Shown here one piece after another: positions 1 to 8,675 of a DNA stretch of 49,266 nucleotides (the stretch's first letter is position 1; each line of letters begins with the position of its first letter). The DNA is from an uncultured Phocaeicola sp. (GTDB taxonomy: Bacteria; Bacteroidota; Bacteroidia; Bacteroidales; Bacteroidaceae). The stretch is from contig CAPAOL010000026.1 in the NCBI GenBank assembly GCA_948579315.1, positions 1-49,266 on the forward strand. Reading direction: 5' to 3'. Position numbers and translations under genes: made by a program. A model generated the notes under the pieces. The model saw only the letters and a program-made list of their open reading frames with translations. It was not told where the DNA came from and did no database searches.

Positions 1-120
1 ACTTGCTAAATTATATGCTTAAATATAAAATCCCTCAGATTGTTACGTTGACCCCGAAAATCCGCTGACCCATTGTTACGTGCTTCTGCTTCCGTTATCT
101 TATGGTGAATTATACAAAAC

Positions 121-153
121 AAAAATCGCAATCATCAGTTTTCCAATGATTGC
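121..153 (-). terminator. Probable terminator of the tRNA-Gly/tRNA-Leu unit
   Basis: On the minus strand, just beyond the 3' end of the tRNA-Leu gene, an 8-bp perfect inverted repeat (GCAATCAT at 146-153 and 128-135 with a 10-base loop) is followed by a T-rich run. Stem plus U-tract placed directly after a tRNA is typical of an intrinsic terminator. The remaining bases 1-120 hold no gene that I can see. Confidence 0.6.
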
Positions 154-165
154 AATTACATCTTG

Positions 166-250
166 TACTCGAAGCGGGACTTGAACCCGCACAGCCGCAA
201 TGGCCAAGGGATTTTAAGTCCCTCGTGTCTACCGATTCCACCATTCGAGC
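166..250 (-). tRNA. tRNA-Leu (anticodon TAA)
   Basis: Read on the minus strand this is an 85-nt class II tRNA. It has a GCTCGAA acceptor arm pairing with TTCGAGT, a D-loop with GGTAGAC, an anticodon loop CTTAAAA with anticodon TAA, a long variable arm as expected for leucine, and a T-arm GGTTCAAGTCC. It lies 16 nt downstream of tRNA-Gly on the same strand, so the two are probably one transcript. The encoded CCA is absent, as is common in this phylum. Confidence 0.95.
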
Positions 251-266
251 ATCCTCGACGAGAGAG

Positions 267-339
267 AGCGGAAAACGAGACTCGAACTCGCGACCCTAAC
301 CTTGGCAAGGTTATGCTCTACCAACTGAGCTATTTCCGC
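267..339 (-). tRNA. tRNA-Gly (anticodon GCC)
   Basis: Minus-strand 73-nt tRNA with acceptor GCGGAAA pairing with TTTCCGC, D-arm AGCTCAGTTGGTAGAGC, anticodon loop CTTGCCAA with anticodon GCC, and T-arm GAGTTCGAGTCTC. It is the first gene of a two-tRNA unit driven by the promoter at 358-389. Confidence 0.96.
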
Positions 340-357
340 GTTTTGTTTTAACGGGTG

Positions 358-389
358 CAAAGATAAGCCATTTTATAATACCAACCAAA
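358..389 (-). promoter_or_regulatory. Bacteroides-type promoter of the tRNA unit
   Basis: On the minus strand TTTG (389-386) is followed, after 20 bases, by TATCTTTG (365-358). This matches the established Bacteroides primary sigma consensus of a minus-33 TTTG and a minus-7 TAnnTTTG with about 19-23 bp between. The box lies 18 bases upstream of the tRNA-Gly 5' end. It is the best full match I found in the window. Confidence 0.75.
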
Positions 390-409
390 CTTTACACCCA
401 TTTTTTTAT

Positions 410-1402
410 TCACAATCGTAAAATTCCCTCTATTTCGGTCAATTCTGCATCAGTAAAGGCCAAATTATCCAACGCATGAAGATTATCTGCCAGCTGTTTT
501 ACAGAACTTGCCCCCACAATAACAGAGGTCATCCGTTCGTCTTTCAACACCCATGCCAATGCCATCTCAGCCAAAGTCTGCCCACGGCGTACAGCCACCT
601 CATTCAGCCGACGTGCTTTTTCCACTTTATCTTCTGTCACTTGGTCTACTTTCAAAAACCCAGTAGCACGAGCCGCACGAGAGTGTTCCGGAATACCATG
701 CAAATATTTATTGGTCAGCAATCCTTGTGCCAAAGGCGAAAATGCAATAAAGCCGGAGCCTTGTTCAGCGGCCAACGGCAATACCTCCTCCTCCACAGCA
801 CGATCAAACATACTATAACGATATTGGCTGATCAAACACGGCACACCGGCACTTCTCAATATTTCATAAGCCACCTTTGCCTGCATAGGCGGATACTTTG
901 AAATACCCACATACAATGCTTTTCCTTGCTTCACTATATCAATCAACGCTTGCATCGTTTCCTCAACCGGGGTCACGCCATCATAACGGTGACTATAAAA
1001 TATATCAAAGTAATCCAAACCGGTACGGCACAGGCTTTGGTCGATACTGGCCATTAAATTCTTACGCGAACTGTTTCCCCCATAAGGTCCATTCCACATT
1101 TCGTGTCCTGCTTTTGAGGAAATAATCAATTCATCACGGTAACCTTGGAAATTCTCCTTCAGAATTTTACCGAAATTAATCTCAGCACTTCCCGGAACAG
1201 GACCATAATTATTAGCTAAGTCAAAATGTGTAACCCCGCTATCAAAAGCATATTTAATCATATCGGTTGCTACACCAAAATCGTCCACACTACCAAAGTT
1301 ATGCCACAAACCTAAAGAGATACGAGGTAAAAGCAAGCCGCTATTTCCGCAGTATTTGTACTGCATTTTGCTATAACGGTCTGCCGAAGGTTGATATTTC
1401 AT
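410..1402 (-). CDS. Aldo/keto reductase, L-glyceraldehyde 3-phosphate reductase type
   Basis: A 330-residue single-domain aldo/keto reductase. The NADPH-dependent catalytic tetrad is visible as D61, Y66, K97 and H138, within HFDLANNYG, SSKAG and YSHRYD. The N-terminal half resembles the YghZ/GprA branch, which reduces L-glyceraldehyde 3-phosphate and other small aldehydes. The C-terminal stretch SVIVGASS is the usual cofactor 2'-phosphate binding segment. It lies 23 nt downstream of argH on the same strand and is probably the last gene of that run. The exact substrate cannot be read from the sequence. Confidence 0.88.
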   Translation of the reverse strand: MKYQPSADRYSKMQYKYCGNSGLLLPRISLGLWHNFGSVDDFGVATDMIKYAFDSGVTHFDLANNYGPVPGSAEINFGKILKENFQGYRDELIISSKAGHEMWNGPYGGNSSRKNLMASIDQSLCRTGLDYFDIFYSHRYDGVTPVEETMQALIDIVKQGKALYVGISKYPPMQAKVAYEILRSAGVPCLISQYRYSMFDRAVEEEVLPLAAEQGSGFIAFSPLAQGLLTNKYLHGIPEHSRAARATGFLKVDQVTEDKVEKARRLNEVAVRRGQTLAEMALAWVLKDERMTSVIVGASSVKQLADNLHALDNLAFTDAELTEIEGILRL

Positions 1403-1425
1403 GCTATTACGTTTTACAATTATTT

Positions 1426-2766
1426 CTATCTACCTAAAAGGCTTCGTTCAGCCTGTTCCATGACTGAGAAATTAAATCCGTCCACTACTTGCCGCATCAA
1501 GCTTTCGATCCTGTCATTACACAAATTACCGATACTACCCTCATGAGTATGATGCACCTTCTTGTCATGGGTGAACTTGCCGGCTTCTATGTCCAGGCCA
1601 ACCTTTTTATAAGCATCACGGAACGGCATACCTTCAGACGCCAAACGGTTGACCTCTTCCACACTAAAGATATAAAGGTAACGGTCATCATCCAGAATAT
1701 GTTCGTTGATTTTAATTTTGTCCATAATATAGGCAGCCATTTGCAGACATTCCTTCAACTCCCGGAACGCAGGCAAGAAAACTTCTTTTATAATCTGCAA
1801 ATCACGAAAATACCCCGAAGGCAAATTATTCATTATCATCATAATCTGCTGAGGAAGAGCCTGCAGCTTGTTGCATTTTGCCCGTGTCAATTCAAAGACA
1901 TCAGGGTTCTTTTTATGAGGCATTATACTGGAGCCGGTAGTACATTCATCCGGAAGTTTTACAAAGCCAAAGTTTTGGCTACTGAACATACAAGCGTCAA
2001 AAGCCATTTTAGAAACTGTCCCGGCAATAGAAGCCAAAGCAAAAGCCACATTACGTTCCATCTTACCACGCCCCATCTGCGCATACACCACATTATAATC
2101 CATCGAATCAAATCCCAACAAGCGGGTGGTCATCTCACGATCGAGCGGAAAAGAAGAACCATACCCGGCAGCAGAGCCCAACGGATTGCGGTTGCACATT
2201 TTGAATGCAGCCTGCAGAAACATCATATCGTCCACCAGACTCTCAGCATACGCGCCAAACCACAAGCCAAATGAAGAAGGCATCGCTATCTGCAAATGAG
2301 TGTAACCCGGCATTAACACATCCTTATATGTATTGCTTTGAGAAATCAGCACATGAAAAAGTTGCTCCACCTCTTCGGCCACTTCTTTTAACTCCGCACG
2401 AGTAAACAGCTTCAAATCCACCAACACCTGGTCATTGCGTGAACGTCCACTATGAATTTTCTTTCCGACATCTCCCAACTTACGCGTCAACATCAATTCT
2501 ACTTGCGAGTGTACATCCTCTATACCATCCTCTATTACAAACTCTCCCTTTTCGGCAGAAGCATAGATATTCTTTAATTCCGCTAATAGCATTTCCAATT
2601 CTCCGGCCGTAAGCAAACCGATACTTTCCAACATGGTGATATGTGCCATTGAGCCCAATACATCGTGTTTAGCCAGATAAAGGTCCATTTCACGGTCACG
2701 TCCTACAGTAAAACGATCTATCTCCTCATTTACCCGGACATTTTTTTCCCAAAGTTTCTGTGCCAT
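1426..2766 (-). CDS. argH: Argininosuccinate lyase
   Basis: Cytoplasmic enzyme splitting argininosuccinate into arginine and fumarate, the last step of arginine synthesis. The 446-residue protein carries the fumarase/aspartase superfamily signature GSSIMPHKKNPD near residues 278-289 with its catalytic serine, SGRSRNDQ near 106-113, and PGYTHLQ near 153-159 with the active-site histidine. Length is close to family norm (about 450-460). It follows the SRPBCC-like gene by 14 nt and precedes the aldo/keto reductase, suggesting co-transcription. No other arginine gene is in the window. Confidence 0.97.
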   Translation of the reverse strand: MAQKLWEKNVRVNEEIDRFTVGRDREMDLYLAKHDVLGSMAHITMLESIGLLTAGELEMLLAELKNIYASAEKGEFVIEDGIEDVHSQVELMLTRKLGDVGKKIHSGRSRNDQVLVDLKLFTRAELKEVAEEVEQLFHVLISQSNTYKDVLMPGYTHLQIAMPSSFGLWFGAYAESLVDDMMFLQAAFKMCNRNPLGSAAGYGSSFPLDREMTTRLLGFDSMDYNVVYAQMGRGKMERNVAFALASIAGTVSKMAFDACMFSSQNFGFVKLPDECTTGSSIMPHKKNPDVFELTRAKCNKLQALPQQIMMIMNNLPSGYFRDLQIIKEVFLPAFRELKECLQMAAYIMDKIKINEHILDDDRYLYIFSVEEVNRLASEGMPFRDAYKKVGLDIEAGKFTHDKKVHHTHEGSIGNLCNDRIESLMRQVVDGFNFSVMEQAERSLLGR

Positions 2767-2780
2767 ATTTGTCTTTATTT

Positions 2781-3185
2781 TTAATAAGGAATCATCGATA
2801 ACATCTCAGCCAGTTTATCCACACCATCCTGTAAAGGTTTAGCAACCATCGCCTTCATAAACATATTCACTTCTGCACGAATAGTTACTTTCAGTTTTGC
2901 CTGCCCAGCCTCTACAGGCAAAATCTGAATCCACAAATTCATAGGAACCGGAGATTTTTCACTTTCGAATTTAACACATTTATAAGGTTCACGTTCTATA
3001 ATACGCAAAGTAATGCTTATGCCTTGTACCGTAAAACTTAAAGAGTCACTGTCGAACTCCATACCTTGTACCTTGTCGGCCAATTTATCACGCACAGATT
3101 CCAAGTTACTTAAATCCGACAACTTATTAAACACCTGCTCCTGACTATAAGGAACATATTTCACACCACTCTCAAATTGTGCCAT
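2781..3185 (-). CDS. Small SRPBCC/polyketide-cyclase-like protein
   Basis: A 134-residue soluble protein with no signal peptide or membrane segment. The start FESGVKYVPYSQEQVFNKL followed by alternating beta strands and a C-terminal helix (LQDGVDKLAEMLSMI) fits the helix-grip SRPBCC fold, which binds hydrophobic ligands. No catalytic residue can be assigned. It sits between pyrE and argH, on the same strand, with 14 nt to argH. Family placement is from pattern only; function is unknown. Confidence 0.7.
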   Translation of the reverse strand: MAQFESGVKYVPYSQEQVFNKLSDLSNLESVRDKLADKVQGMEFDSDSLSFTVQGISITLRIIEREPYKCVKFESEKSPVPMNLWIQILPVEAGQAKLKVTIRAEVNMFMKAMVAKPLQDGVDKLAEMLSMIPY

Positions 3186-3282
3186 AATACCTGCTCTCTA
3201 AAAACACGAAAAGAACAATCCGGAAATCCATAAAAATTCCCGAACGGTTCTCTTCATATTATATTTGTTTTAAAACTATAAC

Positions 3283-3921
3283 TTATTTGCCTGCCTCCCA
3301 ATGAGCCGGATCCTTTCTCCAATTATCCAAAACCGGAACATCCTCTTCATTAATATATCCGGTCTTCAAGGCTGAATCCAATACAGCTTCATAATTAGTC
3401 AGAGTAACCAAGTTCACTTTTGCTTCCTTGAACGCTTCAATTGCCACTGGGAAACCATAAGTAAATGCAGCGACCATACCAATCACTTCACATCCGTCAC
3501 GACGGATAGCTTCAACAGCTTTCAAACTGCTGCCGCCAGTTGAAATCAAGTCCTCAATAACTACGACTTTCATACCAGGACGAAGTTCACCTTCAATCAG
3601 GTTTTCCAAGCCATGGTCTTTCGGAGTAGAACGAACATACACAAACGGCAGATTCAACTCTTCAGCCACCAAAGCTCCTTGAGGGATAGCCCCTGTCGCC
3701 ACACCGGCAATAGCATCTACCTGACCGAACTTCTCCAGGACAATACGGCTAATCTCAAGTTTCACAAAATTACGAAGAGAAGGATACGAAAGAGTTTTGC
3801 GGTTATCACAATAAAAAGGCGACTTCCAACCGGACGCCCAAGTAAAAGGATTAGCCGGCTGCAACTTGATAGCCTTAATCTTCAGTAATTTCTCTGCGAA
3901 TAATTTTTCTAAAGTCTTCAT
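3283..3921 (-). CDS. pyrE: Orotate phosphoribosyltransferase
   Basis: Converts orotate and PRPP to orotidine 5'-monophosphate in de novo pyrimidine synthesis. The 212-residue protein has the type I phosphoribosyltransferase PRPP loop VVVIEDLISTGGSS at 119-132 (E123, D124) and the mobile catalytic loop around RSTPKDHG (97-104), which is conserved in OPRTs. Length is normal. A minus-7-like box lies upstream at 3950-3957, so it can be transcribed independently of comF, whose end is about 100 bp upstream. The next gene in the same direction follows after 97 bp. Confidence 0.96.
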   Translation of the reverse strand: MKTLEKLFAEKLLKIKAIKLQPANPFTWASGWKSPFYCDNRKTLSYPSLRNFVKLEISRIVLEKFGQVDAIAGVATGAIPQGALVAEELNLPFVYVRSTPKDHGLENLIEGELRPGMKVVVIEDLISTGGSSLKAVEAIRRDGCEVIGMVAAFTYGFPVAIEAFKEAKVNLVTLTNYEAVLDSALKTGYINEEDVPVLDNWRKDPAHWEAGK

Positions 3922-3949
3922 AACTCAACTATATCTGATAAATATTGTG

Positions 3950-3957
3950 CAAAAATA
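3950..3957 (-). promoter_or_regulatory. Minus-7 box upstream of pyrE
   Basis: TATTTTTG on the minus strand matches TAnnTTTG and lies 28 bases upstream of the pyrE start. I do not see a clear minus-33 TTTG, so this is a half-site prediction. Confidence 0.4.
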
Positions 3958-4020
3958 TAGAAATACATCGAGATAATGAAAAATCGGACAAGGTATTTTT
4001 CTAAAAAATAGTTGTTGTTA

Positions 4021-4716
4021 TCAGGATTCCCCTGCCAATGCCAAAGTAAGCACACTGATACGTAATCCGGGTATGCCACGAAAGGCATCAGCGCAAGAAA
4101 CAACCGTAGCCCCTGTTGTCAGCACATCATCCACCAACAAAAGATGCTTTCCTTCCAAGCTGTCAGGGAAAATACAGGCAAACAAATTTCGCACGTTTTC
4201 CCATCTTGCATATTGTCCTTTATGCGTCTGTGTGTCAGTATACCTGCTTCTTATCACAACTTTAGTATCCATAGGAATACCTGTCACCACCGAAACTCCT
4301 CTTGCCAGGCATTCGCTTTGGTTATACCCCCTTAAACGTTTTTTACGTTGATGCAACGGAACAGGAACAATCAAATCTATCCCATCAAAAAAATGAGAAC
4401 ACATAAGTTCAGATGCCATCATCCGCCCCATCACTTCACCCACTTCTTGATTACCATGATATTTCAGTTCGTACAACAACTGTCGGACATTTCCTCCCTT
4501 TGCATAATAAAGAAAAGAGGTGGCATGCCCCACCGGTATTTTTCCCCAGAAATTACATTCTACAATATTATCTTTCCGTAAATGAAATTGAGTACGCGGA
4601 AGCCCCGACAAACATTTCAAGCAAAGCACTCTCTCCCCTGATATAAGCTGCCGCCCACAAAGCAGACAACTATGAGGGAAAAATAAATTCCAAAGATCAG
4701 TCCAGATAGGCATCAT
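4021..4716 (-). CDS. comF: ComF family phosphoribosyltransferase-like protein
   Basis: A 231-residue ComF/GntX family protein. A four-cysteine zinc-finger-like N-terminus (C17, C20, C32, C35) is followed by a double-zinc-ribbon-type region and a phosphoribosyltransferase fold with VPVPLHQRKKRLRGYNQSE (about 117-135) and the PRPP loop LLLVDDVLTTGATV (192-205). Family members are linked to DNA uptake in competent bacteria, as an ATP-dependent or accessory factor, though the enzymatic role is not settled. Its start overlaps the end of recX by 20 nt, indicating translational coupling in a prmC-recX-comF operon. Confidence 0.9.
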   Translation of the reverse strand: MMPIWTDLWNLFFPHSCLLCGRQLISGERVLCLKCLSGLPRTQFHLRKDNIVECNFWGKIPVGHATSFLYYAKGGNVRQLLYELKYHGNQEVGEVMGRMMASELMCSHFFDGIDLIVPVPLHQRKKRLRGYNQSECLARGVSVVTGIPMDTKVVIRSRYTDTQTHKGQYARWENVRNLFACIFPDSLEGKHLLLVDDVLTTGATVVSCADAFRGIPGLRISVLTLALAGES

Positions 4717-5182
4717 CTTCTCCGGTTTGTTTCACACAACGGCAAACAGCCTCCATTTCAAATCCTCTACCAACTGCAAAACGAATCAATTTCCCATTCC
4801 GTTCGTATTCCGTACATGCTTTCACACTTCTTCTTTTCTGCTCGATCAAACCAGATAGTACCTCCATATATTCCCGCTCATCTACCTCCTCCAATCCTTT
4901 GGCTATAACATCCGCAGGGATTTTCTTCATGCGCAAAGCCTGGCAGATTTTCACTCTGCCCCATTGGTTAAAGCGATATTTATCGCGAACAAAGGCCGAG
5001 CAAAAACGCTTCTGGTCAATGTATCTCTCATCCTGCAAATACCGAACGATTTTCTCCATCATTTCCGGAGTGGCTCCCCATTGTGACAATTTAGCCTCTA
5101 CATCTGCTACACAACGCTCCATTGAAGAGCAATAAGCTTCTGCCTTATACCTCAAATCATTCTCACTTAATTCTCCCTTCAT
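4697..5182 (-). CDS. recX: Regulatory protein RecX
   Basis: A 161-residue, highly charged, helical protein of the RecX family, which modulates RecA filament assembly. Typical features are the N-terminal AEAYCSSMERCVADVEAKL helix, the block YLQDERYIDQKRFCSAFVRD and the following NQWGRVKI, corresponding to the repeated three-helix units of RecX. The gene starts one base after the prmC stop and overlaps comF, so expression is probably coupled to both. recA itself is not in this window. Length agrees with the family (about 150-160). Confidence 0.9.
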   Translation of the reverse strand: MKGELSENDLRYKAEAYCSSMERCVADVEAKLSQWGATPEMMEKIVRYLQDERYIDQKRFCSAFVRDKYRFNQWGRVKICQALRMKKIPADVIAKGLEEVDEREYMEVLSGLIEQKRRSVKACTEYERNGKLIRFAVGRGFEMEAVCRCVKQTGEDDAYLD

Positions 5183-5183
5183 C

Positions 5184-6020
5184 TTATTTCTCCGCTTTTA
5201 TCATTCTATCATTTTGAAAGAGATCTTTTCTCAATTCTATATTTTTGTATTCCAAACCTGCCAACATATCCACCGTTTCCCGACCGTATTCCTGATTAAT
5301 TTCAAAATAAAGCCTTCCACCAGACCCTAGCATATCCCTACCCAATTCTGCTATTTTCCGATAAAACAGCAATGGACTATCATCCGGCACAAACAAAGCC
5401 AATTCCGGCTCCCATTCCAAGACATTAGCACTCATATCCGCCCTCTCCTTTTCTGTAATATAAGGTGGATTGCTGACAATGACATCAAACCGCTCACCTG
5501 CAGGAGAAGCAAGCAGCACATCCCTTTGCTCAAGAGTTACACGAACGCCGTTCCGCCTGCAATTACGTTCCGCAACTTGCAACGCCTTTTCTGAAACATC
5601 CCATGAAACGACCTCCGCCCCTTCCAAATTCTTGGCCAAAGAGACAGCGATGCAGCCGCTCCCCGTACCAATATCCAATATTCTAACCCGACCATACTTA
5701 TGCTCCCGTATAATCCAGTCTACCAACTCCCCTGTTTCCGGACGTGGAATCAATACATGTTTATTCACTTCAAAAGTAAGGCCATAAAATTCTTCCGTAC
5801 CTATTATGTATTGAATAGGTTCCAGTTTTTGCAGACGAACCAGAATATCATCCAGCTGTTTCCGCTCATTCACCGAAAAAGTAGTATCTTTGCCTGCATA
5901 CAATTCAACAACAGACATGCCGAAGACTTGTGTAAGCAGCAATTTAGCCATAGGCACAAGTTCTGAATCAGGGTAATATCCCTGCAAGGTTTGTTTTATG
6001 TAAGATACAACAGGATTCAT
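5184..6020 (-). CDS. prmC: Peptide chain release factor N5-glutamine methyltransferase
   Basis: Methylates the glutamine of the GGQ motif in release factors RF1/RF2 using S-adenosylmethionine. The 278-residue protein has an N-terminal helical release-factor binding domain, then a Rossmann methyltransferase domain with LIPRPETG (90-97), SAM loop LDIGTGSG (115-122) and the substrate-binding NPPY at 184-187. All key motifs are intact. It is the promoter-proximal gene of prmC-recX-comF, and is divergent from ribD with only 44 bp between the two starts. Confidence 0.96.
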   Translation of the reverse strand: MNPVVSYIKQTLQGYYPDSELVPMAKLLLTQVFGMSVVELYAGKDTTFSVNERKQLDDILVRLQKLEPIQYIIGTEEFYGLTFEVNKHVLIPRPETGELVDWIIREHKYGRVRILDIGTGSGCIAVSLAKNLEGAEVVSWDVSEKALQVAERNCRRNGVRVTLEQRDVLLASPAGERFDVIVSNPPYITEKERADMSANVLEWEPELALFVPDDSPLLFYRKIAELGRDMLGSGGRLYFEINQEYGRETVDMLAGLEYKNIELRKDLFQNDRMIKAEK

Positions 6021-6036
6021 AATGTCATTTTATATG

Positions 6037-6044
6037 CAAAAGTA
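6037..6044 (-). promoter_or_regulatory. Minus-7 box of prmC-recX-comF
   Basis: TACTTTTG on the minus strand, 17 bases before the prmC start, matches TAnnTTTG. A TTTG on the same strand lies 24 bases further upstream (6069-6072), inside the start of ribD. This is slightly longer than the usual spacing. Confidence 0.45.
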
Positions 6045-6064
6045 AGAATTTAAACAAGATCGTT

Positions 6065-7117
6065 ATGACAAAAGATGAAAAATATATTTCCCGTTGCCTG
6101 CAACTGGCATACAACGGACTTTGTAACACAGCCCCTAATCCGATGGTAGGTGCTGTCATTGTATATCACGACACCATTATTGGAGAAGGCTACCACATCC
6201 GTTGCGGAGAGGCACATGCCGAAGTAAACGCCATACGTTCCGTTAAAGACGAAAATCTTTTGAAGGAATCAACCATATACGTAAGTCTGGAACCATGCTC
6301 CCATTATGGAAAAACCCCTCCCTGCGCCGACCTGATTATAGAGAAGAGAATCCCCAAAGTCGTAATAGGCTGCATAGACCCGTTTTCCCAAGTAGCCGGC
6401 AGAGGCATCGAGAAACTGCGCAAAGCCGGCATTGAAGTAACCGTAGGCGTCTTAGAAGAGGAATGCCGGCACCTGATAAGACGCTTCATAACATTCAACA
6501 CGCTCAAACGCCCATACATAACCTTAAAGTGGGCAGAATCCGCTGATGGCTTTATCGATATAAACCGCACAGGAGGAAAGCCGATCATACTTTCCAATCC
6601 GCTGACCAGCATGCTGGTACACAAAAAACGCGCCGAACATGACGCTATATTAGTAGGACGACACACGGCATTACTTGACAATCCCTCCCTATCCACCCGG
6701 AATTGGTACGGCAAGCATCCCGTGCGTCTGGTAATAGATAAAGAATTGACATTACCCCGAGATTTGGAACTTTTCAACGGCAAAATAAAGACATTCGTGT
6801 TTACCCGGGAATCCCCCTGTCAGCCAAACGCATTAACAGAATACATATCGTTGGATTTCAACAAAGATATCCTGCCGCAAATAATGGAAGTATTATATCA
6901 GAAAAAAATACAATCACTTCTAGTAGAAGGCGGAAGTATTTTATTACAGTCTTTCATAGACTCCGGCTTATGGGATGAAGCCTTCATAGAAAAGGTTCCA
7001 CTACGCTTAAACAATGGAATACAGGCACCTTCTATTCAAAAAAAACACTTTAAACTGAATAAAATATACTTTGGAAGAGAAATAATGCATGCCGTCCATT
7101 CACAAATTCAAAGATAA
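6065..7117 (+). CDS. ribD: Bifunctional riboflavin deaminase/reductase
   Basis: Catalyses the deamination and then side-chain reduction of the first pyrimidine intermediate in riboflavin synthesis. The N-terminal deaminase domain (about 1-145) has zinc-binding HAE (H51, catalytic E53) and PCSHYGKTPPC (C78, C87). The C-terminal RibD_C reductase domain begins near KRPYITLKWAESADG, and LLVEGG lies near its end. The 350-residue length is normal. No other rib gene and no FMN riboswitch-like element is visible; only 44 bp separate it from the divergent prmC. Confidence 0.96.
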   Translation: MTKDEKYISRCLQLAYNGLCNTAPNPMVGAVIVYHDTIIGEGYHIRCGEAHAEVNAIRSVKDENLLKESTIYVSLEPCSHYGKTPPCADLIIEKRIPKVVIGCIDPFSQVAGRGIEKLRKAGIEVTVGVLEEECRHLIRRFITFNTLKRPYITLKWAESADGFIDINRTGGKPIILSNPLTSMLVHKKRAEHDAILVGRHTALLDNPSLSTRNWYGKHPVRLVIDKELTLPRDLELFNGKIKTFVFTRESPCQPNALTEYISLDFNKDILPQIMEVLYQKKIQSLLVEGGSILLQSFIDSGLWDEAFIEKVPLRLNNGIQAPSIQKKHFKLNKIYFGREIMHAVHSQIQR

Positions 7118-7208
7118 AATGTGGCTGATTGACCGAGAAAAAGGGCTGGTTTATCTATAAATTAATATAAAACTTGTCCCAAAACTTCTATATAGAAAAA
7201 AATCTTCC

Positions 7209-7216
7209 TACTTTTG
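7209..7216 (+). promoter_or_regulatory. Minus-7 box upstream of the DUF6242-like gene
   Basis: TACTTTTG matches TAnnTTTG and lies 28 bases before the ATG at 7245. No convincing minus-33 element is seen at the usual distance. Confidence 0.45.
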
Positions 7217-7244
7217 CGACTTGTAACAATAGACTCATTTGCAA

Positions 7245-8642
7245 ATGAAAATAAAGTTTTTGACTGTCATCACAAGTCTGCTTGCTGCGGCTTTTATGAT
7301 TACATCTTGCTTGGACGACAACGAAGTAGAAACAGAATATAGTTCAGAATCAAGCATTACCTCTTTCGCTATAAAAGATAAAATTGAAACTCAATATACC
7401 GAAAAGGTTAATGGCAAAGACACAACGCTGACATTCACCGTTGATGGTACCAAATACCCTTTTGCCATCGACCAAGGCACAAGACATATCTACAACGTAG
7501 ACTCCCTGCCAGTCGGTACAGACATCAGCAAAGTCGTAGTCAGCATAATATCAGACGGTATTGGCATTTTTATTGTCTCTGAGGACAAAGATTCGTTGTG
7601 GAGTGATACCGACTCCCTGAATTTCGAAAAGCCTGTCCAATTTAAAGTTATGGCGATGAGCGGAGTCTATGGACCTATTTATAAAGCCGAGATTAATGTA
7701 CATAAACAAGTTCCCGACTCATTGCAGTGGAGCCATAGGGGAAGTAGTTTCGACAACACTATCCAAGCACAGAAAGCAGTCACATTAGGGGATTATATTT
7801 ATGTTTTCGCACAGCAAGACAATGGCGCCGCTGTTACAAGCACCCACATCAATGACGGAAAAACCTGGACGCCCTTACAGGCTTTACCTGAAAATATGCA
7901 AAATGCGGACTATTCTTCTGTCATGGCATGGGGAAACCAGTTATACATACTTGCCGACAATGATCTGTACTGCTCCTCTGACGGAAAAAGCTGGAGCAAG
8001 ATGGGCACTAACACCAAATTCGAGAAGCTGATTGCCGGTGTTCATTCAGAACATAACTGCAAATTGTACGCCATAGACACCAACAATCATTTTATGGAAA
8101 GCACGGATGCTCTGGTTTGGGATACTAATGGCGAGGTTCCGGCCAATTTCCCGAAAAATCAGTTATCATACACAGCTTACCCGTTGGTAACCAATAAATT
8201 CATAGACCGTATGGTACTAATGGGAGAAAATCCCATTGCGACCGACACGACCTCTACTGTATGGACCAGACTGACTACAGAAGACAGTTGGGCAGATTAT
8301 CCTACAGCCGCATACGATAGTTTTTATTGTCCCAAGCTGGCTAATATAGCCATGATTCATTACAACGACCAATTATACGCTTTCGGTGGTCCGGGTAAAA
8401 GTTTCGGTAAGGACATTCCCGCTTTCAGCCGATTCTACGGATCAACGGATCAAGGCGTTACATGGAAACCTGTTTCAAGATATGTATTCTTCCCTACAGA
8501 ATTCACTGATCTATACAACCAGGCAGACGGCAACTATTCTTATGTTGTAGACAAGAATAACTTCTTGTGGATTATATGGAGCCGAAGCGGAGAAGTATGG
8601 AGAGGACGAATCAATAAGTTGGGATTCGATTCCAAGGAATAA
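7245..8642 (+). CDS. DUF6242-like lipoprotein with BNR-like repeats
   Basis: A 465-residue lipoprotein: hydrophobic signal followed by lipobox MITSC with C22, then DDNE, a charged tail start common for exported lipoproteins in this phylum. The first about 140 residues form a beta-rich domain (SSITSFAIKDKIETQY) like the N-terminal part of DUF6242 proteins. The remainder contains repeated Asp-box/BNR-like units (SSDGKSWSKM, GSTDQGVTWKPV, SGEVWRGRINKLG), suggesting a beta propeller. I chose ATG 7245 rather than TTG 7239. It lies 33 bp before uppS on the same strand. Ligand and role are unknown; no catalytic motif is recognised. Confidence 0.8.
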   Translation: MKIKFLTVITSLLAAAFMITSCLDDNEVETEYSSESSITSFAIKDKIETQYTEKVNGKDTTLTFTVDGTKYPFAIDQGTRHIYNVDSLPVGTDISKVVVSIISDGIGIFIVSEDKDSLWSDTDSLNFEKPVQFKVMAMSGVYGPIYKAEINVHKQVPDSLQWSHRGSSFDNTIQAQKAVTLGDYIYVFAQQDNGAAVTSTHINDGKTWTPLQALPENMQNADYSSVMAWGNQLYILADNDLYCSSDGKSWSKMGTNTKFEKLIAGVHSEHNCKLYAIDTNNHFMESTDALVWDTNGEVPANFPKNQLSYTAYPLVTNKFIDRMVLMGENPIATDTTSTVWTRLTTEDSWADYPTAAYDSFYCPKLANIAMIHYNDQLYAFGGPGKSFGKDIPAFSRFYGSTDQGVTWKPVSRYVFFPTEFTDLYNQADGNYSYVVDKNNFLWIIWSRSGEVWRGRINKLGFDSKE

Positions 8643-8675
8643 AGTCAAAGAGAGTCATATAAAATAGATTGCGAC

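Noticed and set aside
163..351. 62-residue open frame on the plus strand over the tRNA pair
   Set aside because: It runs antisense through the two tRNA genes, so it is a by-product of tRNA sequence.
1489..2274. 261-residue open frame antisense to argH
   Set aside because: argH is intact on the other strand with its family signature; the antisense frame has no domain.
3186..3282. Possible 18-codon leader peptide between pyrE and the SRPBCC-like gene
   Set aside because: A short frame exists on the minus strand, but there is no clear ribosome site, no codon pattern typical of attenuators and no terminator pair.
6021..6064. FMN riboswitch in front of ribD
   Set aside because: Only 44 bases separate ribD from divergent prmC, far too few for the RFN element.
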